A stretch of DNA of 64,000 bases from Elizabethkingia bruuniana (GCF_002024805.1 NZ_CP014337.1:2356001-2420000); one strand, 5' to 3'; positions 43,550 to 52,736 are shown, counted from the first letter of the stretch. Translations and numbers: made by a program. The notes: generated from the letters alone by a model not told the origin.

Positions 43550-44698
43550 ATGAAATTCAATACTAAAGTAATTCATGGAAACCAACATGCTGAACCACAT
43601 ACAGGTTCTGTAAATGTACCGGTATTCCTTACTTCAACTTTCGCACAAAAAAGCCCCGGACAATTACGTGCAGGATATGAATATTCCCGTGGTGCAAACC
43701 CAACACGTCAGGCATTAGAAGATGCCCTGGCAAGTATAGAAAACGGAGCCAGAGGTTTAGCTTTCGGTTCAGGTCTTGCTGCTATCGACTGTGTACTGAA
43801 GTTATTAAATCCTGGTGATGAAGTTATTGCTGTAGACGATCTTTATGGTGGTACTTACAGAATGTTTACCCGCCTTTTTGAAAAATATCAGTTAAAGTTT
43901 ACGTTCGTTAATTTTGATGATGTTTCAAAAATAGCTGGTCTTATCAATGATAAAACAAAACTAATCTGGTTGGAAACACCAACTAATCCTTTAATGAAGT
44001 TGGTAGACATTAAAGCGGTTGCAGATCTTATCCAGGGGAAAGATATTCTTTTAGCTGTAGACAATACTTTTGCATCACCATACCTTCAGCAGCCTTTAGA
44101 TTTAGGTGCAGATATCATTATGCATTCTGCTACTAAATATCTTGGAGGTCACTCTGATGTTGTTGCAGGAGCGTTGGTTGCTAAAACGGAAGAATTAGGA
44201 GAAAAACTACACTTCATCCAGTTTGCATCCGGAGGTATTTTAGGTCCACATGATTCTTACTTAGTACTAAGAGGTATTAAAACTTTAGCATTGAGAATGC
44301 AAAGACATTCTGAAAACGGAATCAAAGTTGCTCAATTCCTTGAAAAACACCCAGCTATTGAACAAGTATTTTATCCAGGATTAGAAAGTCATTCACAACA
44401 TGATTTAGCTAAAAAACAAATGAAAGACTTTGGCGGAATGGTTTCTTTTACCTTCAAGTCCGGTAAAAAAGAAGACTCTGTTAAGTTCCTGGAAAATCTT
44501 CGTGTTTTCACATTAGCGGAATCTCTTGGAGGTGTAGAGTCTTTAGCAAATCACCCTGCAATGATGACACACGCGTCTATTCCTGCTGAAAAACGTGCAG
44601 AACTAGGTATTACTGATGATCTTGTACGTCTGAGCGCTGGTATCGAAGATATCGAAGATCTTTTACGAGACTTGGAGCAGGCTCTGAATGCTATATAA
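43550..44698 (+). CDS. metB: Cystathionine gamma-synthase / trans-sulfuration enzyme
   Basis: This 382-residue PLP enzyme of the Cys/Met metabolism family condenses O-acyl-homoserine with cysteine. The PLP-binding block includes YSRGANPTRQALEDALA, SGLAAIDCVLKLL and HSATKYLGGHSDVV with the Schiff-base Lys196. The C-terminal part has LGGVESLANHPAMMTHASIP and LVRLSAGIED. Cystathionine gamma-lyase is very similar, so the direction (synthase or lyase) is inferred. There is no SAM riboswitch in front of it, unlike the TonB receptor at 47642-50422. It is followed by a palindrome and the Sua5 gene. Confidence 0.87.
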   Translation: MKFNTKVIHGNQHAEPHTGSVNVPVFLTSTFAQKSPGQLRAGYEYSRGANPTRQALEDALASIENGARGLAFGSGLAAIDCVLKLLNPGDEVIAVDDLYGGTYRMFTRLFEKYQLKFTFVNFDDVSKIAGLINDKTKLIWLETPTNPLMKLVDIKAVADLIQGKDILLAVDNTFASPYLQQPLDLGADIIMHSATKYLGGHSDVVAGALVAKTEELGEKLHFIQFASGGILGPHDSYLVLRGIKTLALRMQRHSENGIKVAQFLEKHPAIEQVFYPGLESHSQHDLAKKQMKDFGGMVSFTFKSGKKEDSVKFLENLRVFTLAESLGGVESLANHPAMMTHASIPAEKRAELGITDDLVRLSAGIEDIEDLLRDLEQALNAI

Positions 44699-44731
44699 GC
44701 CCGTTGGCAAAAAATTATAATTAAATATCAT

Positions 44732-44757
44732 TAGAGGCGGGCAAAAACCCGTCTCTA
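44732..44757. repeat. Intergenic palindrome TAGAGGCGGG / CCCGTCTCTA
   Basis: A 10-bp stem with one G-T pair and loop CAAAAA lies between metB and the Sua5 gene. There is no T-tract, so a terminator is unlikely. Its GC-rich sequence stands out from the AT-rich surroundings and it resembles a dispersed repeat. Confidence 0.5.
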
Positions 44758-44769
44758 CTATAAAAATAA

Positions 44770-45318
44770 ATGGAACAGATAATCAACATACTAAAATCCG
44801 GAGGCACTATTGTATACCCTACCGATACGATATGGGGAATTGGCTGTGATGCTACTAATATCGAAGCGATAAAAAAAATCTACGATATAAAGCACCGTGA
44901 TGCTAATAAATCTATGATCATCCTTGTAGAAAATGAACGCCGCCTTCAGGAACTGGTAGAAGTACCTGAACTGGCATGGGAAATGATGGATCTTAGCGAA
45001 AAACCTATTACCTTTATCTATGACAATCCTAAAGGCCTACCAAAAGAGCTTTTAGCAGAGGATGGCAGTATAGGAATTCGTCTGGTAAAAAATGATTTTT
45101 GTAAGAAACTTATCTCCAAACTCAACAAGCCATTAGTATCTACCTCTGCTAATCTTAGTGGCAACAAAAGTCCGCTGAAATTTGCAGACATAGATTCTGA
45201 TATTCTGAAAAAGGTTGACTATGTTGTAGAAGAGTTTCACGATGTTGTTTCTGAATACCCTGGATCATCCGTGATTAAAATCGGTCAGGATGGTAAAATA
45301 AAAATCATTAGAGAATAA
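44770..45318 (+). CDS. L-threonylcarbamoyladenylate synthase (Sua5/YrdC/YciO family)
   Basis: This 182-residue protein has the YrdC-fold landmarks GGTIVYPTDTIWGIGCDATN (start of the domain, about 12-31), KRDANKSMIILVEN-like text in the KHRDANK segment, and STSANLSGNKSP near 128-139. It makes the threonylcarbamoyl-AMP used for the t6A modification of tRNAs. Its short length matches the TsaC/YrdC form without the extra Sua5 domain. It is 14 bases ahead of the CCA tRNA nucleotidyltransferase gene, so two tRNA-maturation genes form a unit. Confidence 0.93.
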   Translation: MEQIINILKSGGTIVYPTDTIWGIGCDATNIEAIKKIYDIKHRDANKSMIILVENERRLQELVEVPELAWEMMDLSEKPITFIYDNPKGLPKELLAEDGSIGIRLVKNDFCKKLISKLNKPLVSTSANLSGNKSPLKFADIDSDILKKVDYVVEEFHDVVSEYPGSSVIKIGQDGKIKIIRE

Positions 45319-45332
45319 CGAAAAGATATATT

Positions 45333-46757
45333 TTGAAGATCAATCTTAACCAAAATAAACACTTAAAAATATTCAAACTGGTCTCTGAGGCTGCAGAAAA
45401 AAATGCGCAATCTGCTTATATAGTAGGCGGATATGTTCGTGATTTGCTTATGCAACGGAAGGATCCAACAGATATCGATTTTGTAACGGAGAGCAGCGGA
45501 ATCAAACTTGCAGAAACCGTAGCAGAAAATATCAATCCCAAACCTAAGGTTTCTGTTTTCAAAACCTATGGTACAGCTATGATTAAATATCAGAATCTCG
45601 ATCTGGAATTTGTTGGAGCACGTAAAGAGAGTTATAATGAAAACAGCCGCAATCCGGAGGTAGAAGTCGGCACATTGGAAGATGACCAGAAGCGTCGGGA
45701 TTTTACTATTAATGCAATGGCAATATCTCTGGGGAAGGAAAATTTCGGAGAACTGATTGATCCTTTCAACGGAATGCAGGATTTAAGCGATAAAATTCTT
45801 CGCACCCCTTTGGAACCATCACAAACCTATTCTGATGATCCTTTGCGTATGATGCGCGCTATAAGATTTGCGTCTACTCTTAATTTCAGAATTGAAGACA
45901 ATTCATTAAAGGCTATTAAGCAGGAAGCTAAGCGTATAGAAATTGTATCTATGGAACGCATTATGACAGAGTTCAACAAAATAATGCTTTCCGAAAAGCC
46001 CTCTATAGGATTGAGTCTTTTGGAGAAAACAGGACTTTTCGATATTATTCTTCCTGAAATCACAGCTCTTAAGGGGATAGAAGAAAAAGAAGGACAAACC
46101 CACAAAGACAATTTCTATCATACACTGGAAGTTGTAGACAATATTTCTGTAAATACAGACAATCTATGGCTGCGTTGGGCTGCATTGCTCCATGATGTAG
46201 GAAAAGCGCCTACCAAGAAATTCACACCTGAACAGGGATGGTCTTTCCACGGTCATGAGTTTCTGGGCTCTAAAATGGTAAAAACACTATTCCAAAGACT
46301 GAAACTTCCTTTAGGCACTGAAATGAAGTATGTACAAAAAATGGTAAAGCTATCTTCCCGTCCTATTGCCCTTATTACGGATGATACATCAGATAGTGCA
46401 TTAAGAAGACTTCTCTTTGACGCAGGAAAGGACCTTGAAGATCTTTTCACCTTATGTAAAGCTGATATTACGACTAAAAATTCGAGCAAACAGAAACGTT
46501 TCAAGAAAAATTTCGAGTATGTAGAACAAAAAATAAAGGAAGTAGAAGAGAAAGATCATGTACGCAATTTCCAGCCTCCTATCTCGGGAGAAGAAATTAT
46601 GGAAATGTTTTCTTTAAAGCCCGGTAAGGAAATTGGTATTCTGAAAGAAAAAGTGAAAGAAGCTATTCTGGAAGGAGAAATTCCAAACGAAAAAGAAGCT
46701 GCCAGAATTTTTGTTATAGAACAAGCCTCATTGATAGGCGTTGAAATAAAAAAGTAA
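45333..46757 (+). CDS. cca: CCA tRNA nucleotidyltransferase with HD domain
   Basis: This 474-residue cytoplasmic enzyme adds or repairs the 3' CCA of tRNA. It has the class II head signature GGYVRDLL (32-39), the catalytic Asp pair in TDIDF (Asp47, Asp49), RRDFTINAMA (121-130), the B/A-motif area around SDDPLRMMRAIRFAST, and an HD-type phosphohydrolase domain with ALLHDVGK (His287, Asp288). The start codon is TTG (45333). The next in-frame ATG would remove the catalytic GGYVRD block, so TTG is needed. It lies 14 bases after the Sua5 stop. Confidence 0.94.
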   Translation: MKINLNQNKHLKIFKLVSEAAEKNAQSAYIVGGYVRDLLMQRKDPTDIDFVTESSGIKLAETVAENINPKPKVSVFKTYGTAMIKYQNLDLEFVGARKESYNENSRNPEVEVGTLEDDQKRRDFTINAMAISLGKENFGELIDPFNGMQDLSDKILRTPLEPSQTYSDDPLRMMRAIRFASTLNFRIEDNSLKAIKQEAKRIEIVSMERIMTEFNKIMLSEKPSIGLSLLEKTGLFDIILPEITALKGIEEKEGQTHKDNFYHTLEVVDNISVNTDNLWLRWAALLHDVGKAPTKKFTPEQGWSFHGHEFLGSKMVKTLFQRLKLPLGTEMKYVQKMVKLSSRPIALITDDTSDSALRRLLFDAGKDLEDLFTLCKADITTKNSSKQKRFKKNFEYVEQKIKEVEEKDHVRNFQPPISGEEIMEMFSLKPGKEIGILKEKVKEAILEGEIPNEKEAARIFVIEQASLIGVEIKK

Positions 46758-46763
46758 ATAGAT

Positions 46764-46797
46764 AAAGCGTTTCAGAAAATTGAAACGCTTTATTTTG
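46764..46797 (+). terminator. Terminator after cca
   Basis: A perfect 11-bp stem AAAGCGTTTCA / TGAAACGCTTT with loop GAAAAT is followed by ATTTTG. It starts 7 bases after the stop. Confidence 0.85.
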
Positions 46798-46858
46798 TAG
46801 ATATTTTAGGAAGGCTAATTATCATACATGGATTATCCTAATTAAAAGAAACCCTGAA

Positions 46859-47581
46859 ATGAATCACACTCAAAATCTAATCAAGGATACCCGCCACAGA
46901 CCCTGGGAACTGCCAAAAGGAAAATGGCAATATTATCAGGAGTGGAATGATGCTTTATTCCTGCATTTTGAAGTAGATTTCAATTTGCTTAGAAAGCTTG
47001 TCCCTGAAAATTTAAATATTGATAGCTTCGAAGGAAAATATTACATCTCTGTTGTGGCCTTTAAAATGGAAAAAATACGTCCGAGAAATCTTCCTTCAGT
47101 AGGATTTATTTCAGATTTCTACGAGATAAATGTCCGTACTTATATCAACAATGACGATAAGCAGGGCGTGTATTTTCTTAATATTGAAGCCGAAAAACAA
47201 CTTTCTGCTTTTGTAGCAAGAACATTATCAGGATTGCCTTATGAAAAATCTGAGATCAAACGCAGTACTGAAAGTTATAGCAATAGAAATACAAAAAAGA
47301 GATTCTCTCTCATAGCGAACTTTGAGCCTCGTGAAAGAATAGAGAACAAAACAGCTTTCGATTTATGGTTAACTGAGAGATATTGTTTATATCTTATCAA
47401 AGATCAGAAAACCTTAAGATATGAGATACATCACGCAGAATGGCCATTGCATTCTGTTAATCATTCAGATTTATCTTTAAATTATGGTTTTGAGGCAATT
47501 AATTTAAATGCTGAAAAAGTTATTGCCAGCCACTACTCACCCGGAGTAAAAGTACTTTCCTGGAAAGCAGAAAAGCTCTAA
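46859..47581 (+). CDS. DUF2071 (YqjF-like) protein
   Basis: This 240-residue cytoplasmic protein contains the DUF2071 pattern: DTRHRPWELPKGKWQYYQEW at the start, DALFLHFEVDFNLLRKLVPENL (read as the WNDALFLHFEV region), VVAFKMEKIRPRNLP, SDFYEINVRTYI, and FLNIEAEKQ. Its C-terminal part ends with YSPGVKVLSWKAEKL. The family (acetoacetate-decarboxylase-like fold) has no established reaction. There is no signal peptide. It stands alone between two terminators, convergent with the SAM-riboswitch-controlled receptor gene. Confidence 0.85.
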   Translation: MNHTQNLIKDTRHRPWELPKGKWQYYQEWNDALFLHFEVDFNLLRKLVPENLNIDSFEGKYYISVVAFKMEKIRPRNLPSVGFISDFYEINVRTYINNDDKQGVYFLNIEAEKQLSAFVARTLSGLPYEKSEIKRSTESYSNRNTKKRFSLIANFEPRERIENKTAFDLWLTERYCLYLIKDQKTLRYEIHHAEWPLHSVNHSDLSLNYGFEAINLNAEKVIASHYSPGVKVLSWKAEKL

Positions 47582-47600
47582 ACTAAATAAACAGAAAATA

Positions 47601-47630
47601 AAACCCGCATCAGAATCTGATGCGGGTTTT
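47601..47630. terminator. Bidirectional terminator between DUF2071 and the TonB receptor
   Basis: A perfect 13-bp stem AAACCCGCATCAG / CTGATGCGGGTTT with loop AAT lies between two convergent genes. T-rich tails occur on both strands. Confidence 0.9.
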
Positions 47631-47641
47631 TAATGTATCAA

Positions 47642-50422
47642 TTAGAAATTAAAATTAAGCCTTGTAAAGACATAGCGTCCGTTCATTCCGAACTGCGATG
47701 TAGATCTGGTATATACAAACTGATCGTTATTAGAAGATACCGGAAGGTTTCTGGAAGGATACACATCGAATACATTATTGGCTCCGAGTGTTAAACTGAT
47801 ATTTTTTGTAAATCCATAAGCTACAGAAAGATCTGTAATTACTCTGTCGGACATAATCTGGTGAGTATCTGGTTGTACAATTATATCTGCACCTGTAACT
47901 TTACCATAGTAAGTGTTTCTTACATACACATCTAACTTACCAAATTGTAAAGTATGTGCAAGACTCGCCTTCACTCTCGGTACAGCCTCCTCCAAGTAAA
48001 CTCTGGATTTTTCAGAAAAATATACATTATCCAAACCTGCATTATGCAATAAATCTGATGAATGAATATCTCCTACTCTTTTCGTTTTATTCAGGTTAAT
48101 CGCAAAATCATTTTTCAAAGAGAATCCAGGTGTTTTATAGTTATGACTGATTACAATATCTACTCCACGGGTCTCAGTATCTATAGCATTAGCAAAAAAC
48201 TGAGCTCCATCAACACCTAAAGCATTCATAGTGTTGTTTACTTCTTGTTGTTCAGGAGTAAGATTTGTTCCTTTAAACTTAGAAAATAAGTCTGTAAGTA
48301 CAATTCTGTTCTTTACTTTAATCCAATAGCCATCAGCTGTAATATTCAGGTTTAAGGCCGGGATTTTATAGGTAAATCCTGCACTTACAGATTGAGAGGT
48401 TTCCTGCTTTAGTTTCGGTATGCCAAAACCTCTTGCAATTTGAGAGTCATTACTAAATGTTCCTACTTCCTGAATTTCTCCTATTGGATTTCCAGGTATT
48501 GTAACATATAAGCTGGATGTTGTATTATAATAAATCTGGTGAATAGATGGCGCTCTGAATCCTGTAGATCCAGCAAATCTAAAGTTAAGATCCTTCGTCA
48601 ACTTTATACGTGAAGCTAGCTTGAAATTTACCGTATTCCCAAAATCTGAATAATTTTCATAACGTACAGCTCCGTCTACCAATAACCAGTTGGTAAAGTT
48701 AACTTCTGCATCTGCATAGGCAGCATAAGAATTACGATTTTTACTTACTGCATTCACACTTCTGTATCCGCTAAATACCTGTGATCCTCCAGGCAATGCA
48801 TTACCAAAAAAGTCTGTTGGTCTTAGTTGATTTACATAGTCTGTAACCGGATTTCCATTAATATCATAGGTTAGATAAGAAGCCGGCTCCCCTTCATTTA
48901 TTTTAAAATTCTCATGTCTTTGCTCACCACCAAAAGCAAAGTTTAATCCCTCAAAAACATCAAACTTCTTACTAAAGTCCAGGTTTATTGTATTTTGTAA
49001 AAATCTAAGTCCCCCTGCTTTAAATTTACTCGGAGAATTAAATCTTAAACTGGTATTTCCTGTATTACTAATTGTATAATCAAAAGAGTTTTGCCCAAAA
49101 GTATTACTAAAATCTACATTCCAGCCATCCCATGTTCCCTTTACACCTGCAGAAAGCGATACATCCTGTATATCTGTATTAATCTTAGGTAAATAACCAT
49201 CTAAATAAAGCCCTGTAAATGTTCTGGACTGATTTGGCTTTCTAAAGAAACCTCCCGAAGTTCCGTATCTGTATCCATAGCCACCGAATGTATATACTTT
49301 CCAGGTATCACTTAACGGGATTTCAGCATTTACAAAAATCTGATTGTTGTTCAGCTTGGACTGCCCAACCCACATATTAAAGTCACGTCTGTCTTGTCCT
49401 CTGTAGGCTAATTCCTGATCTGTATAATTATTTCCTAAAAGCCCCTGAAGTGTCGAAATATTACCAGCATTCTGAATTTGTTGCTGGTAGGCATTATCAA
49501 AATAATTTACTTTTTGTGCATACTGTTTTATAACTCCAATCAATTGTTGCTGTTGCTGGCTGTTAAGCTGATCCATACGTGTAAAATATGATGAAAGGTT
49601 TACACCTCCTTCAGCAGCTCTCTTTTCAATAGCATTATAGGCATTGTATATATTTCCGCTTTCAGCACCTGCTCTGAAAGTTGGATTACGATACTGGGAA
49701 GAAAAAGTCACATTAACAAATCCTCCTTTTTTACCCACTTTAGCACCATAGTTTAAATCCACCTGAATCTGATCACCATCCCAGTTGCCTGTATGATTCT
49801 TGGCTGCATCTGTTAAGTAACCGCCATAACTAATCTGTCCTGTAAGTTTCCCTGTATCTCTTTTTAACTGTAAATTCATAACCCCGGCAATAGCATCGGA
49901 TCCGTATTGTGCAGAAGCACCATCACGCAATACCTCGATTCTGCTTAAAGCAAAAGAAGGGATAGCATTAAGGTCTGTTCCTACAGTACCTCTTCCGGGA
50001 GAACCATTTACATTGATTAAAGCTGAAGTATGTCGTCTTTTACCATTAACCAACACCAAAACCTGGTCTGGTCCCAGGCCTCTTAATTGTGCCGGATCCA
50101 AATGGTCAGTACCATCTGCATTGGTTTGTACTGTAGATGTAAAAGATGGTGCTACAGCATTAAGAATTTGGTTAATATTGGTTTGTGGTAATACTAAAGA
50201 TGTTTCTTTAAGATTGAAAACATCCACCGGAACCGGGCTATCTGCTTTGGAGCGCCCTCCGGAACGTGAACCTACAATAACAACCTCATCAATATTTTTA
50301 TCTTTAAGGCTGTCCTTTTTTGTTTCCTGCCCATATACCTGTCCAAAACCGACAAAAAACAGAACAGAAGCTGTAAGTACAACTCTGGATTTTTTTTCAG
50401 TCAAAATGTTTTTCTTTATCAT
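47642..50422 (-). CDS. TonB-dependent outer-membrane receptor under SAM-I riboswitch control
   Basis: This 926-residue receptor has a signal region (VVLTASVLFFVGFGQVYGQ), a TonB-box-like segment IDEVVIVGSRSGGRS (44-58), and a plug domain with DPAQLRGLGPDQVLVLVNGKRR (read in parts) and YGSDAIAGVMNLQLK. A long barrel ends ..FGMNGRYVFTRLNFNF. It is monocistronic. The leader holds a promoter, a SAM-I aptamer and a terminator directly before the start, so high SAM should shut it off. This points to uptake of methionine or a related sulfur nutrient, or a cofactor tied to methionine synthesis. The ligand is not readable from sequence. Confidence 0.93.
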   Translation of the reverse strand: MIKKNILTEKKSRVVLTASVLFFVGFGQVYGQETKKDSLKDKNIDEVVIVGSRSGGRSKADSPVPVDVFNLKETSLVLPQTNINQILNAVAPSFTSTVQTNADGTDHLDPAQLRGLGPDQVLVLVNGKRRHTSALINVNGSPGRGTVGTDLNAIPSFALSRIEVLRDGASAQYGSDAIAGVMNLQLKRDTGKLTGQISYGGYLTDAAKNHTGNWDGDQIQVDLNYGAKVGKKGGFVNVTFSSQYRNPTFRAGAESGNIYNAYNAIEKRAAEGGVNLSSYFTRMDQLNSQQQQQLIGVIKQYAQKVNYFDNAYQQQIQNAGNISTLQGLLGNNYTDQELAYRGQDRRDFNMWVGQSKLNNNQIFVNAEIPLSDTWKVYTFGGYGYRYGTSGGFFRKPNQSRTFTGLYLDGYLPKINTDIQDVSLSAGVKGTWDGWNVDFSNTFGQNSFDYTISNTGNTSLRFNSPSKFKAGGLRFLQNTINLDFSKKFDVFEGLNFAFGGEQRHENFKINEGEPASYLTYDINGNPVTDYVNQLRPTDFFGNALPGGSQVFSGYRSVNAVSKNRNSYAAYADAEVNFTNWLLVDGAVRYENYSDFGNTVNFKLASRIKLTKDLNFRFAGSTGFRAPSIHQIYYNTTSSLYVTIPGNPIGEIQEVGTFSNDSQIARGFGIPKLKQETSQSVSAGFTYKIPALNLNITADGYWIKVKNRIVLTDLFSKFKGTNLTPEQQEVNNTMNALGVDGAQFFANAIDTETRGVDIVISHNYKTPGFSLKNDFAINLNKTKRVGDIHSSDLLHNAGLDNVYFSEKSRVYLEEAVPRVKASLAHTLQFGKLDVYVRNTYYGKVTGADIIVQPDTHQIMSDRVITDLSVAYGFTKNISLTLGANNVFDVYPSRNLPVSSNNDQFVYTRSTSQFGMNGRYVFTRLNFNF

Positions 50423-50441
50423 ATTCTAATATTTTTCGATT

Positions 50442-50470
50442 AAAAAACCTCATTAGTAAAGCTAATGAGG
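50442..50470 (-). terminator. Terminator hairpin of the SAM-riboswitch expression platform
   Basis: On the minus strand, stem CCTCATTAG / CTAATGAGG with loop CTTTA is followed by six T. It ends 20 bases before the receptor start codon and follows the aptamer by about 18 bases, as expected for a transcription-attenuating riboswitch. Confidence 0.88.
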
Positions 50471-50488
50471 CATTGCATTATATCTTTA

Positions 50489-50580
50489 CTTATTTTCCCT
50501 TTCGGCTGAATGTAACACCTTACCTTTCGGCAGGTTGTCAAGACTTCATAGGTTCAGTTCCCTCCGTCTTTCTTAATAAG
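50489..50580 (-). ncRNA. SAM-I (S-box) riboswitch aptamer
   Basis: The minus strand has all SAM-I landmarks in order. P1 is CTTATT (50580-50575) pairing with AATAAG (50494-50489). Next come AAGA, then the core GGAGGGAACTGAACC, then ATGAAG with GACAACC, a P3 hairpin closed by GAAA, then GGTG..ACATTCAGCC (the P4 and J4/1 region), and GAAAATAAG closing P1. It is 92 bases long, slightly short but complete. It binds S-adenosylmethionine and lies between a matching promoter and a terminator in front of a TonB-dependent receptor gene. Confidence 0.92.
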
Positions 50581-50608
50581 CTATTAATTCTGTGAAATAA
50601 TTTCGGTA

Positions 50609-50639
50609 CAAAGATATAAAAAATCTAAAATACTACAAA
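50609..50639 (-). promoter_or_regulatory. Promoter of the riboswitch-controlled receptor
   Basis: The minus strand reads TTTG (50639-50636), 19 bases, then TATCTTTG (50616-50609). This is a near-perfect Bacteroidota promoter whose start point, about 7 bases on, lies just before the SAM-I aptamer. Confidence 0.75.
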
Positions 50640-50655
50640 TCTGATAGGAGTTATT

Positions 50656-51189
50656 TTATTCTTTTATTTTTGACTTAAACTTTGACTGAAATCTATCCCA
50701 TTCATCTCTTGTCTTTATCGTTTTATAAGCTTCTGTAGAAATAAGGCTCAGATAGGGTTCCATTTCTTTCGGGGTAAAGAACCCCATAAGATTTGTAATC
50801 TGCATATAATCTTCGTCCATAAAAACCGTAGATGGGTAAGAGTATATATTCATGAATCTTGCAAACTCATGCTGCACTCCTCTGCCCGGTGTTTTTTTAA
50901 AATTAGGATTGTCAAAATCTCTTCCGTTAAAAAACAATTTTTCTTTCCCTTCAGCATTAAATTTTACCGGATAAAAGTTATCATTGATAAATTTAGAAAT
51001 AATTGGGTTTGTATAAGTCTGATTGTCCATCATTTTACAAGGCCCGCACCAGTCTGCATAAAAGTCAATTAAAATCTTCTTAGGCTTTTTCTTCATAGCA
51101 TCCATAGCATCAGTCATCGTCATCCATTTAACCTGACTATATCCAAAGCTTATAAAAAGTATACTGAAAAATAAAATTATTCTCTTCAT
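50656..51189 (-). CDS. Exported thioredoxin-like protein
   Basis: The start is the ATG at 51189 (MKRIILFFSILFISFGYSQ); the frame upstream offers only a TTG. The 177-residue product has a signal peptide and a thioredoxin fold with the active site FYADWCGPCKMM (Cys-Gly-Pro-Cys) and the cis-Pro region SYPSTVFMDED. It is a periplasmic disulfide reductase or isomerase, or a thiol-dependent chaperone. It starts 33 bases after the first POT transporter gene stop on the same strand, so co-transcription is possible, although a functional link is not obvious. Confidence 0.9.
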   Translation of the reverse strand: MKRIILFFSILFISFGYSQVKWMTMTDAMDAMKKKPKKILIDFYADWCGPCKMMDNQTYTNPIISKFINDNFYPVKFNAEGKEKLFFNGRDFDNPNFKKTPGRGVQHEFARFMNIYSYPSTVFMDEDYMQITNLMGFFTPKEMEPYLSLISTEAYKTIKTRDEWDRFQSKFKSKIKE

Positions 51190-51221
51190 CTTATTCAAAT
51201 TTAGGCATTGTTGTGAATATA

Positions 51222-52736
51222 TTAACGCACTTCCTGCATTAATTTTTTCACCAATGGCGATATCAAAATCAGTACCACACCTGCAATTAATGCATAGACT
51301 CCCAACATTTTATATCCTTCTGTATAAGTCATTAATGATTCTGCCGGTCCTGCATTTTCTTTAGCCTGAGCCATTCCTGCACCAATAAGTCCCGCAACAT
51401 ACTGACCATATGCAGAAGCCAGGAACCACATCCCCATCATAATCCCTTGCAGCCTTGCCGGGGATAATTTTGTCATAATCGATAATCCTATTGGTGACAA
51501 ACAAAGCTCACCAAATGTAATAACCAATAATGCCAGAGTAAATATATTAAGAGAAGAAACTCCATTAACAGAAAAGAATCTTGTCGCAAATAATACATAA
51601 TACCCTAATCCTAAAAATATAAAACCTAGTCCAAATTTGATAATCGTATTGGGTTCAACTCTTTTTTTACCTAACCACAGCCATAATAACCCGAATAAAG
51701 GTGCCAATAAAATAATAAAGAAAGCTCCTCCCGAATTATTTACTCCGTTGGGATCTGCTGTAATACCCAGCAAAGAATCATTCAGGTTTTTAGCTGCGAA
51801 AATACTCATAGAGCCTCCGCTCTGCTCATAAATTCCCCAGAAAATAATGGAGAAGATAATAAATACTAAAGCTGCAATTAATTTCTTTCTTTCAGCAACC
51901 GTAACTTTGGTCATCTCATAAAACAAGTAGATTAAAGTTAGTGGCCCGATTGTGTACATAAAATAATCGGTATACTCGGTTTTGGAAACCATAATCTGAA
52001 TAAGAGGAATGAATAATAATGTTCCTCCATATACAGCATATTCTGCCCATTTAGGCAACGGTTTTGTTTTTACAATAGCATCAGGATGCCCTGGTTGTAA
52101 TCCAATTGGTCCTAAGCGACGCTTTGTAAAATTAAAATTGATAAGACTGGCTAACATTCCTATAGCTGCCAAACCAAAAGCTACATTCCAACGGTGCGGT
52201 TCCTCGATTACGGAAGAAAGCATATAACCTTTCCCTATAGCTACACAAACATAACCTCCCAGAAAAGCGCCCAGATTAATTCCGGCATAAAATAAAGAGA
52301 AACCAGCATCTGTACGGTGGTCTCCATCTTTATAAAGCTCTCCTACCATTGTAGAAATATTTGGTTTGAAAAAACCAGTTCCGATAATGATGAAGGCTAA
52401 TCCGAAAAAGAAAAATTTGTGGGGATCTATTGCCAGAAGTATACTTCCAACAATCATTAAAGAACCTCCCCAGAATAAAGATTTACGGAAACCTAATATT
52501 TTGTCCGCAAAAAGTCCGCCTACAAATGTAAACGCATATACAAATGCCTGCGTGGCACCATATTGTAAATTTGCCTGCACTTCTGCAAAATTTAGCTGGT
52601 GTATCATAAAAAACACCAACATCCCCCTCATTCCGTAGAAACAAAAACGCTCCCACATTTCAGAAAAGAAAAGGCTCCAGATCTGTCTTGGATATTTTCC
52701 TTTAAAATCCTGAATTTGTTCTAATGTTAAACTCAT
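51222..52736 (-). CDS. POT family proton-coupled oligopeptide transporter 1
   Basis: This 504-residue inner-membrane protein has about 12-14 helices and the POT/PTR2 hallmarks: the ExxER motif in SEMWERFCFYGMRGM near the start, and DAGFSLFYAGINLGAFLGGY (signature PTR2). A later GELCLSPIGLSIMTKLSP block is typical of bacterial POT proteins. It imports di- and tripeptides with protons. It is one of three tandem POT genes followed (upstream in transcription) by an exported dipeptidyl peptidase, which would supply dipeptides. It is the shortest of the three. Confidence 0.94.
   Translation of the reverse strand: MSLTLEQIQDFKGKYPRQIWSLFFSEMWERFCFYGMRGMLVFFMIHQLNFAEVQANLQYGATQAFVYAFTFVGGLFADKILGFRKSLFWGGSLMIVGSILLAIDPHKFFFFGLAFIIIGTGFFKPNISTMVGELYKDGDHRTDAGFSLFYAGINLGAFLGGYVCVAIGKGYMLSSVIEEPHRWNVAFGLAAIGMLASLINFNFTKRRLGPIGLQPGHPDAIVKTKPLPKWAEYAVYGGTLLFIPLIQIMVSKTEYTDYFMYTIGPLTLIYLFYEMTKVTVAERKKLIAALVFIIFSIIFWGIYEQSGGSMSIFAAKNLNDSLLGITADPNGVNNSGGAFFIILLAPLFGLLWLWLGKKRVEPNTIIKFGLGFIFLGLGYYVLFATRFFSVNGVSSLNIFTLALLVITFGELCLSPIGLSIMTKLSPARLQGIMMGMWFLASAYGQYVAGLIGAGMAQAKENAGPAESLMTYTEGYKMLGVYALIAGVVLILISPLVKKLMQEVR

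Noticed and set aside
50013-50429. A 138-codon plus-strand frame antisense to the TonB receptor N-terminus.
   Set aside because: It is fully inside the receptor gene on the other strand and its sequence shows no protein signature.
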